The notes under the pieces were generated by a model. That model searched no databases, had not been told where the DNA came from, and saw only the letters and a list, made by a program, of their open reading frames with translations. Source: an uncultured Corynebacterium sp. (lineage in GTDB: Bacteria; Actinomycetota; Actinomycetes; Mycobacteriales; Mycobacteriaceae). Taken from it: a stretch of DNA of 64,000 nucleotides. Positions 57,509-64,000 of this stretch are shown in pieces. The DNA lies in the NCBI GenBank assembly GCA_943913645.1, contig CALTYZ010000005.1:1-64000 (forward strand), written 5' to 3'. Made by a program: the position numbers and the translations under genes. Numbering within the stretch: the first letter of the stretch is position 1; each line of letters starts with the position of its first letter.

Positions 57509-60382
57509 ATGTCAATCCCGGTTATTCACACGCATAACCAAGCTGAGGCTCAATCCCTGTACGCGCCGGGGCTCATGGTCAAGGTCCGCGATGAACTCTG
57601 GCTGATCACCCACGTCACGCAATCAGTCGATGGCTACCTGTTGAAGGTCCGCGGCATCTCCGACTATGTCCGCGACACCACGGCGAGCTTCTACACCGCA
57701 CTCGATGAGGTCGAGGTGTTTGACCCGGCGAAAGTTGAGGTGGTGCCCGATCTCTCCCCCGGCTACCGCACGACGCGTCTGTGGTTGGAGACCACGCTGC
57801 GCCAAACTCCGATCCCGCTGTACCAAGAAGAGCTCTCAGTTGCAGACCAGATGCTCATGGATCCGCTTGACTATCAGCTCACGGCGGTGCGAAAGGCGCT
57901 CAGCAGCGACAATCTGCGCCCCCGGATCCTAATTGCCGATGCCGTGGGCTTGGGCAAAACGCTTGAGATCGGCATGATCCTATCCGAGCTAGTCCGCCGC
58001 GGCCGTGGTGATCGGATTTTGGTGGTTACCCCGAAACACATCATGGAGCAGTTCCAGCAGGAAATGTGGTCGCGGTTTGCCATTCCGCTGGTGCGCCTGG
58101 ACTCGGCAGGCATTCAGCGGGTGCGCCGTATCCTTCCGGCAAGCCGCAACCCGTTCACCTACTTCAATCGGGTCATCGTGTCACTGGATACGCTCAAAAG
58201 CGACAAGTACCGCGCACAGTTAGAAAAGGTGCGTTGGGACGTGGTGGTGATGGATGAGATCCACAACGCCACCAACGTGGGCACGTTGAACAATGAGCTT
58301 GCCCGCACCCTTGCCCCCACCACTGAGGCGCTGCTACTTGCCTCCGCCACGCCGCATAATGGCGACCCGGAAAGCTTCAAGGAAATTCTGCGCCTGCTTG
58401 ACCCAACGGCAGTGATGCCGAACGGGGAGATCGACAAAGAGGCCGTGTCCAGGCTGCTGATTCGTCGCCATCGCCACAGTGAGGAAGTCGCAAGCGTTGT
58501 TGGTGAGCAATGGGCAGAACGCAAACCACCGTTGAATATCCCGGTGGTGGCATCGGCGGAGGAAAACGCGGTCGCTGGTGAGCTCGAACATACCTGGATC
58601 CACCCCGCCGGTGGCCAGAACCCGGCAAACGCCCAGCTTTTGCCCTGGACTTTGGTGAAGGCCTTTCTTTCGTCTCCCGCAGCACTTGATGAGACGATCA
58701 CGAACTGCCTTAAACGCCTGCCCACCTCGGCCACTGCGGAGCGGGCCGCGCTTGAACGCTTGAAAAAGCTCAATGACGCCCTCACGCCGCGAAACTCGAA
58801 CAAGTATGCGGCGTTGGTGAACTACTTGAAGGAGATCGGCGTCGCAAAGCAGAGCGATACGCGCGTGGTCGTGTTCTCGGAGCGTGTGGCAACGTTGCAC
58901 TGGTTGCGTGAGCAGCTGCAAAAAGATTTGCAGCTGTCGGCTGCGGCGGTCCAAGTCATGCATGGTGGTCTCAGTGATGAGGAGCAGATGCGGCTTGTAG
59001 ACGAATTCCGCCGCACCGATGCAAAACTACGCGTGCTCATCACTGGCGACGTCGCCTCCGAGGGCGTGAACCTGCACACGCTGTGCCACCACCTGGTGCA
59101 CTACGACATCCCGTGGTCCCTGATCCGCATTCAGCAACGCAACGGGCGGGTGGATCGCTACGGCCAAACTGAGCAGCCGCAGATCACCGCACTGCTGCTT
59201 GACACGCAGCAGGGTGGCTATGTGGGTGAGCTGCACGTGTTGGCCAAGCTCATCCAGCGTGAGCATGAAGCCCATGAGGTGCTGGGTGATGTCGGATCGC
59301 TCATTGGCAAACACACCATCCACGGTGAGGAAGATGAGATACGCAAGGTCATTCAAAACCAGGCGTTTTTTGAAGACGTGGTGAAATCCCCCGAGGAGCT
59401 CGCCACTGAAACTGCGACTGACGATGCGGAGCTGATTGAGCAGTGGATGGCCGGATTCGGGCTCGACGGTGATGCGGCAGACGATGCTTTGCCTGCCGAC
59501 GTAGCACAGGCAACGAGCCTGTACGCCTCCGAGATCGACTACCTGGAAGACGCGCTGAGCGAGGCATTCCACGCCGCCCCGGAAAAAGAACTGGCTGCCG
59601 GTGGGGTGGGCTATGTCCGCCACCCGAACCAGGTGGCTGAGCTGACACCGCCGGAGGATCTGCACCGCCGCCTAGAGGTGCTCCCCCAGGATTACCTGGC
59701 GGACAGGAAGGTGCGCGAGCGCTTCCAATTAGCTACCAATACCGATGTCGGTGCTGAGGTGATGCGCCGCGCACGCACTGGATATGACGATTCCACCTGG
59801 CCAACAGCCCACTTTCTAGGCCCGCTGCACCCGGTGACAGATTGGGCCACCGACCGGGCGTTAGCCTCATTATCTGCCGGGCAGATTACTGCCATTGAGG
59901 GCAGCGTGGAGATGCCGACGGTGCTGCTGATGGCCACGCTGACCAATAAACGCGGCCAGGTGGTATCGCGCGCGTTTGTGGCGGTGGCAAACGGTTTTCT
60001 CCCCCAGGACGTGCCAGATCCTATTGCCTGGCTGCGCGAGGTAGGACTTACCGAGGATGCCATCAACCCGGCAACACTGACGCTGCCCGCCAACGCGCAG
60101 GAGTTCATTGAACAGTCCGTGCAGGTAGCCAGTGGGCAACTGCAGCTGTTGATGACGGCCGCGCGCGCCTACGTCCACGACCGTGTGGGCCATTGGCTGC
60201 AGCGCGCCAGCGAGTGGGAGAAAGCGAAAACGAAAACGAGCACCACTGCCCGCGTTGGGCGCTCAGCCACGCTGATTGATCAGGAACGAGCGTTGATCAC
60301 CTCGCTTGAACCGGACCGGGAGCTCATCCGCCCGCTCGTGCTCATCCTGCCCCACACCGCCAACCCGAACAGCGAGGTGTAA
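57509..60382 (+). CDS. drmD: SNF2-like helicase DrmD (class 1 DISARM defence)
   Basis: 957 residues from ATG 57509. An SF2/SNF2 helicase: DYQLTAVRKAL (Q-like), motif I IADAVGLGKT, motif II VVMDEIHN, motif III LASATPHN, the second RecA domain VVVFSERVATLHWL and VLITGDVASEGVNLHTL, motif VI QQRNGRVDRYGQ. A long C-terminal domain of ~350 residues follows. Size, motif spelling and the methyltransferase gene 5 bp downstream match DrmD of class 1 DISARM, an anti-phage restriction system. HepA/RapA-type helicases are the alternative, but the pairing favours DrmD. Confidence 0.85.
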   Translation: MSIPVIHTHNQAEAQSLYAPGLMVKVRDELWLITHVTQSVDGYLLKVRGISDYVRDTTASFYTALDEVEVFDPAKVEVVPDLSPGYRTTRLWLETTLRQTPIPLYQEELSVADQMLMDPLDYQLTAVRKALSSDNLRPRILIADAVGLGKTLEIGMILSELVRRGRGDRILVVTPKHIMEQFQQEMWSRFAIPLVRLDSAGIQRVRRILPASRNPFTYFNRVIVSLDTLKSDKYRAQLEKVRWDVVVMDEIHNATNVGTLNNELARTLAPTTEALLLASATPHNGDPESFKEILRLLDPTAVMPNGEIDKEAVSRLLIRRHRHSEEVASVVGEQWAERKPPLNIPVVASAEENAVAGELEHTWIHPAGGQNPANAQLLPWTLVKAFLSSPAALDETITNCLKRLPTSATAERAALERLKKLNDALTPRNSNKYAALVNYLKEIGVAKQSDTRVVVFSERVATLHWLREQLQKDLQLSAAAVQVMHGGLSDEEQMRLVDEFRRTDAKLRVLITGDVASEGVNLHTLCHHLVHYDIPWSLIRIQQRNGRVDRYGQTEQPQITALLLDTQQGGYVGELHVLAKLIQREHEAHEVLGDVGSLIGKHTIHGEEDEIRKVIQNQAFFEDVVKSPEELATETATDDAELIEQWMAGFGLDGDAADDALPADVAQATSLYASEIDYLEDALSEAFHAAPEKELAAGGVGYVRHPNQVAELTPPEDLHRRLEVLPQDYLADRKVRERFQLATNTDVGAEVMRRARTGYDDSTWPTAHFLGPLHPVTDWATDRALASLSAGQITAIEGSVEMPTVLLMATLTNKRGQVVSRAFVAVANGFLPQDVPDPIAWLREVGLTEDAINPATLTLPANAQEFIEQSVQVASGQLQLLMTAARAYVHDRVGHWLQRASEWEKAKTKTSTTARVGRSATLIDQERALITSLEPDRELIRPLVLILPHTANPNSEV

Positions 60383-60387
60383 GCACC

Positions 60388-63300
60388 ATGGCTGCGTTCG
60401 ATTCCATCCTCAATATTGACGAGTGGATCAGTGACCACTACTTCACCACCGATGAAGGCGAGTCCTTTAGCAAACGCGTCACGGCCAGGGCGAAAGAATG
60501 GGCCGCACTGGAGAAAGAAACCGGGACGCTATCGCCCATCAAGCGCCTGCAGCAGCACCGGGATACTTTGCAAACAGCGTTCGCCACCAGCGCAGACACA
60601 GCGGATGCAGCCACCACCGATGCTCTTGTGCGCACCGCATTCGGCTACGGCGCGCCCGTACCCAAGCACTACACCCGCGCAGGCGAGCAATTCCACTACA
60701 ACGCCTGGCACGGCAACGCCGGTACTGTCATTGTGATCAGCGCCGAGCCGGACGCGGCCGGGGAGGTCACAGAAGCGGATCTGACCACCCTGCCCGTTGC
60801 AGGAGGTGTGAGCACTGAGGGAAAAGACCCGGAACCGGCCAAGGTGTCCAAGCTGGTGGGAGATCTTTTCCTCTCTGAGGATCCGCCAGAGTTCATCGTG
60901 GTGCTGGCGAGCACCTGGGTGCTTGTTGCAGAGCGCGAAACCTGGCCACTCGGGCGCTACCTTGCCATCAACCTGCAGCTTGCGGTTGAGCGCAACGATA
61001 CAAAGAAGGCCGGTGAGCTTGAGCGCGTTGCCGTCATCCTGGCGCGGGAGAACCTCGAGCGCGCCGCGGACGGCACCACCTGGTGGGCCCAAACCCGCGA
61101 GGAATCCCAACAGCACGCCGTGAAGGTCTCAGGTGATCTGCGCGACGCGGTGCGCGCCTCCATTGAGTGGATCGGCAATGATGTGCTTGCCCGCCGCCGC
61201 GAGCAGCACCTGCCTAATGACACTATCGACGGCAACGAGCTTGCCCACCAATCCCTGCGCTACCTCTACCGCATCCTGTTTTTACTCTTCGCAGAAGCCT
61301 CCCCGGAGCTTGCAATCTTGCCCACGGGTGCCCCGGAATATGTTGCCGGCTACGGCCTGGACCGTTTGCGCGATCAGATTCTTAAGCCCCCGGTCACGGA
61401 CAAAGCCCGCCACGGCACCCACCTCTACGACTCGCTGCAGCTGTTGTTCACCCAGGTCAACCACGGCCACCACCCGCACGAAACAGCACACGCCGACCAG
61501 GACGCGCAAAATGAGGGGCTGACCTTTCGCAACCTCGAGGCAGACTTATTCAGCGCCCGGGCTACGTCGCTAATCGACGACGTCAAACTCTCCAACGAGG
61601 CACTGACCACAGTGCTGCAGAACCTGCTGTTATCCAAGGTCTCCGCTGGTAAAGACCGCGGCTTCATCTCCTATGCCACCCTCGGGGTGACTGAACTTGG
61701 CCAAGTCTATGAGGGGCTGATGTCCTACCACGGTTTCATCGCCCAAGAAGACCTCTACGAGGTCGCGCCGAAGGGGGACGCCACTAAAGGCAGCTGGGTA
61801 GTGCCAACCCGTGACGCCGACTCCGTTCCCTCGGACAGCTTCGTCATGGAAACCAGACCGATGGACGAAGGCGGCACTGCAAAAGTACGGCGCGAACACC
61901 CAGCAGGCTCCTTCGTCTTCCGCCAGTCCAGCCGAGACCGGGAACGCTCCGCCTCCTTCTACAGCCCGCAGGTGATCACAGAGTTCACCGTCGGCCAGGC
62001 CATTGACGTGCTCAAGGAAGAAGGCCGCATCACAACGTCCGAAGACGTGCTCAGCTTGACCATCTGCGAGCCTGCCATGGGCTCAGGTGCGTTCGCGGTT
62101 GAGGCTGTGCGCCAACTCGCAGAACTCTACCTCACCCTGCGCGAAACTGAGCTTGACCAGCAGGTTGACCCGGAGATGCGCACCATCGAGATCCAGAAAA
62201 TCAAAGCCCACATCGCACTCCACAAGGTCTACGGGGTGGATTTGAACCCCACCGCCGTGGAGCTCGCCGAAATCTCCCTGTGGCTTGACACCATGACAAG
62301 CCAACTCAAAGCCCCCTGGTTCGGCCTGCACCTGCGCCACGGCAACTCACTAATCGGCGCACTGCGCGCCACCTACTCGCCGACCCAACTGAACAAGCGC
62401 GGGTGGCTGACCGCCGTGCCGCGCCGGGAGCCAGTACACAACCTTGCTGCGGCGATTGATGCTGGTGAGCTGGGTGATACCAACATCGCCGGGCGCATTC
62501 ACCAGTTTCTGCTTCCCTCTGCCACCTGGGGTGCTGCCGCTGATGCCAAGGACCTGAAGACCCTGGCGAGGGACGAGATAACCGCCATGAAGGCGTGGAG
62601 AAAGTCCGTCACCGGCAAACAGCCCACGAAGGAACAGACGAAGAAGCTGCTCAATCTTGCTGCGCGGGTGGAAAGCCTGTGGGCTATCACCCTGTCAAAG
62701 ATGCGCATCGCCGAGGACCAGATCCGCCGCGACATTGACCTGTGGGGACGTACGAGCGAGCACACCGCGAACAACGTGCGCCGCGAGCAGATCGAACAAG
62801 AGCTCCTGCATGATCGCGCCGGCGCGTATCGTCGCCTGCGCCTTGCCATGGATGCGTGGAACGCGCTGACCTTTTGGCCGCTTACTGCTACCAAGGAACT
62901 TCCGGATTTCGACGAGTGGATCTCCACCCTGACTGACCTCTTGGGCACCGACATCACCGCAAAAGATGCCAACCAAACCCGCCTTGGCACAGCATCTGAC
63001 TGGGATGAGCTCGTCCGCCTGGAGCGCACGGAGATCGGCCTGTCCGGCGCCCGGGACATTGACACAGTCATGGCCAACCACCCGTGGCTCGCCACCGCCG
63101 AGCAGGTGGCTAAAGAGCAGGCGTTTTTCCACTGGGACCTTGACTTCGCAGCCGTGTTCGCCCGTGGTGGCTTTGACTTGCAAGTAGGCAACCCGCCGTG
63201 GGTGCGCCCGCGCACTGACCTTGATGCTTTGTATTCCGAAGTCGATCCGTGGTTTTCCCTAGCCCATAAGCCGACGCAGGCTGTAAAGAACGCCCGCCGT

Positions 63301-64000
63301 ACGCAGTGGAACGAGGATGAAGCCACCCGCGCAATTGTTTACCAGGGTCTCGGCGAATCCGTCGCCACTTCTGCTGTGCTCAGTGATGTCACCCGTTATC
63401 CGCACCTGGTTGGCCAGCAACCGGATCTATACCGCGGGTTCATGGAACGCACATGGGGCAATGCCTCCGCCGCCGGCGTCATCTCGCTCGTTCACCCGGA
63501 GTCGCACTTCACCGAGAAGAAGGCTGCTTCCCTGCGCCGCGGGGCGTATCTACGGTTGCGGCGCCACTGGCAGTTCATCAACTCGCTGTTCCTTTACGAT
63601 GTGCACGATCTCGTGAGATATGGCGTTCACGTCTACGGGCCCGCCGAAGATGCGCCGAACTTCCGTCATGCGACCTCGCTCTACCACCCATCAACAGTGG
63701 CCGAGTCGCTCAAGCACAACGGCTCTGGTGCCCTGCCCGGGTTTAAAGACGACAACGACAACTGGGATCTCCGGCCGCACCGGGATCGAATCCAAATCAT
63801 TGATGAGGACACCTTGAAGGTGTGGCATTCGATTCTTGAGGATGACACCGTGCCGCACATCGAGTCACGCATGGTCTACACCGTCAACACCGCAGCAGCT
63901 GCTGTGTTGGAAAAACTGGCTGCTGCGCCCCGCATCCGCGAGCTCGGGCTGCAGTTTTCACGGGGTTGGGACGAGTCCATCGACAAGAAGAAGGGATACT
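60388..64000 (+). CDS. drmMI: DNA adenine methyltransferase DrmMI (class 1 DISARM), 3' end outside window
   Basis: At least 1204 residues from ATG 60388 (MAAFDSILNIDEWISDHYFT), open to the window edge. SAM motif I CEPAMGSGAFAVEAV (about residue 554), KVYGVDLNPTAVELAEISLWL, and the catalytic N6-adenine motif NPPW in LQVGNPPWVRPR (about 935), with a large target-recognition part beyond. This is the Eco57I-like, PglX-like arrangement of DrmMI. In DISARM the methyltransferase marks host DNA while drmABC products restrict phage. It starts 5 bp after drmD. BREX PglX is the alternative, but no pglZ/brx gene is in view. Confidence 0.85.
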   Translation, partial: MAAFDSILNIDEWISDHYFTTDEGESFSKRVTARAKEWAALEKETGTLSPIKRLQQHRDTLQTAFATSADTADAATTDALVRTAFGYGAPVPKHYTRAGEQFHYNAWHGNAGTVIVISAEPDAAGEVTEADLTTLPVAGGVSTEGKDPEPAKVSKLVGDLFLSEDPPEFIVVLASTWVLVAERETWPLGRYLAINLQLAVERNDTKKAGELERVAVILARENLERAADGTTWWAQTREESQQHAVKVSGDLRDAVRASIEWIGNDVLARRREQHLPNDTIDGNELAHQSLRYLYRILFLLFAEASPELAILPTGAPEYVAGYGLDRLRDQILKPPVTDKARHGTHLYDSLQLLFTQVNHGHHPHETAHADQDAQNEGLTFRNLEADLFSARATSLIDDVKLSNEALTTVLQNLLLSKVSAGKDRGFISYATLGVTELGQVYEGLMSYHGFIAQEDLYEVAPKGDATKGSWVVPTRDADSVPSDSFVMETRPMDEGGTAKVRREHPAGSFVFRQSSRDRERSASFYSPQVITEFTVGQAIDVLKEEGRITTSEDVLSLTICEPAMGSGAFAVEAVRQLAELYLTLRETELDQQVDPEMRTIEIQKIKAHIALHKVYGVDLNPTAVELAEISLWLDTMTSQLKAPWFGLHLRHGNSLIGALRATYSPTQLNKRGWLTAVPRREPVHNLAAAIDAGELGDTNIAGRIHQFLLPSATWGAAADAKDLKTLARDEITAMKAWRKSVTGKQPTKEQTKKLLNLAARVESLWAITLSKMRIAEDQIRRDIDLWGRTSEHTANNVRREQIEQELLHDRAGAYRRLRLAMDAWNALTFWPLTATKELPDFDEWISTLTDLLGTDITAKDANQTRLGTASDWDELVRLERTEIGLSGARDIDTVMANHPWLATAEQVAKEQAFFHWDLDFAAVFARGGFDLQVGNPPWVRPRTDLDALYSEVDPWFSLAHKPTQAVKNARRTQWNEDEATRAIVYQGLGESVATSAVLSDVTRYPHLVGQQPDLYRGFMERTWGNASAAGVISLVHPESHFTEKKAASLRRGAYLRLRRHWQFINSLFLYDVHDLVRYGVHVYGPAEDAPNFRHATSLYHPSTVAESLKHNGSGALPGFKDDNDNWDLRPHRDRIQIIDEDTLKVWHSILEDDTVPHIESRMVYTVNTAAAAVLEKLAAAPRIRELGLQFSRGWDESIDKKKGY

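Noticed and set aside
62499..63326. 275-codon minus-strand frame opposite drmMI
   Set aside because: It is Arg/Ser-rich and antisense to the methyltransferase catalytic region; the plus-strand frame is continuous from 60388 to the edge.

Overview
The window is a Corynebacterium-type chromosome segment centred on the replication origin. The evidence is the gene order. To the left of dnaA on the minus strand lie dnaN, recF, dciA, gyrB, gyrA, a DUF3566 gene and tRNA-Ile. To its right on the plus strand lie rpmH, rnpA, yidD, yidC, rsmG, parA and parB. These are followed by the Corynebacteriales block cwlM, trxA, trxB, sigM, murJ, DUF6049, mutT4-like and pcnA, and further on by a trpEGD(CF)BA operon. 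The DNA is GC-rich, GTG starts are common and several genes look leaderless, all of which fit this genus. The species cannot be named from the sequence alone.

Layout. 1-3.3 kb: end of a tRNA-Ile, DUF3566 membrane protein and gyrA. 3.3-6.5 kb: a small toxin-antitoxin-like pair and three lineage-specific genes (a secreted Rib/YPDG-like protein, a small secreted protein, a DUF6918-like protein). 6.5-14.9 kb: gyrB, dciA, recF, dnaN, dnaA with DnaA boxes in both gaps flanking dnaA. 14.9-20.9 kb: ribosome/RNase P/membrane insertase genes, then rsmG-parA-parB and a GNAT-like gene. 21-31.8 kb (minus): regulators and machinery of cell-wall synthesis (CwlM-like pseudo-amidase, thioredoxin system, SigM-like sigma factor, MurJ-pseudokinase fusion, DUF6049 protein, NUDIX protein). 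31.8-36.7 kb: pcnA, YqgE, a BrnFE-like amino-acid exporter and small secreted proteins. 36.7-45.8 kb (minus): a transporter, a Rieske lipoprotein and the trp operon with a classical Trp-codon attenuator. 45.9-53.5 kb: a DAACS-family symporter and a sugar ABC-importer operon carrying a kinase-like DUF4032 gene. 54-56.2 kb: HAAAP-family amino-acid transporter and a flavodoxin-like protein. 56.2-64 kb: accessory defence DNA, namely an unrecognised winged-helix/coiled-coil protein facing drmD and drmMI of a probable class 1 DISARM anti-phage system, which runs off the right edge.

How the parts work together. Five 16-bp parS sites (36.7, 40.8, 47.07, 47.12, 53.5 kb) are targets for the ParB encoded at 18.7 kb. 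Two sit inside coding sequence and one supplies a start codon. GyrA has Arg at the position equivalent to E. coli Ser83, which suggests fluoroquinolone resistance. The CwlM and MurJ proteins both carry degenerate enzyme domains (amidase and kinase), matching their known mycobacterial roles as regulators of peptidoglycan precursor supply rather than as catalysts.
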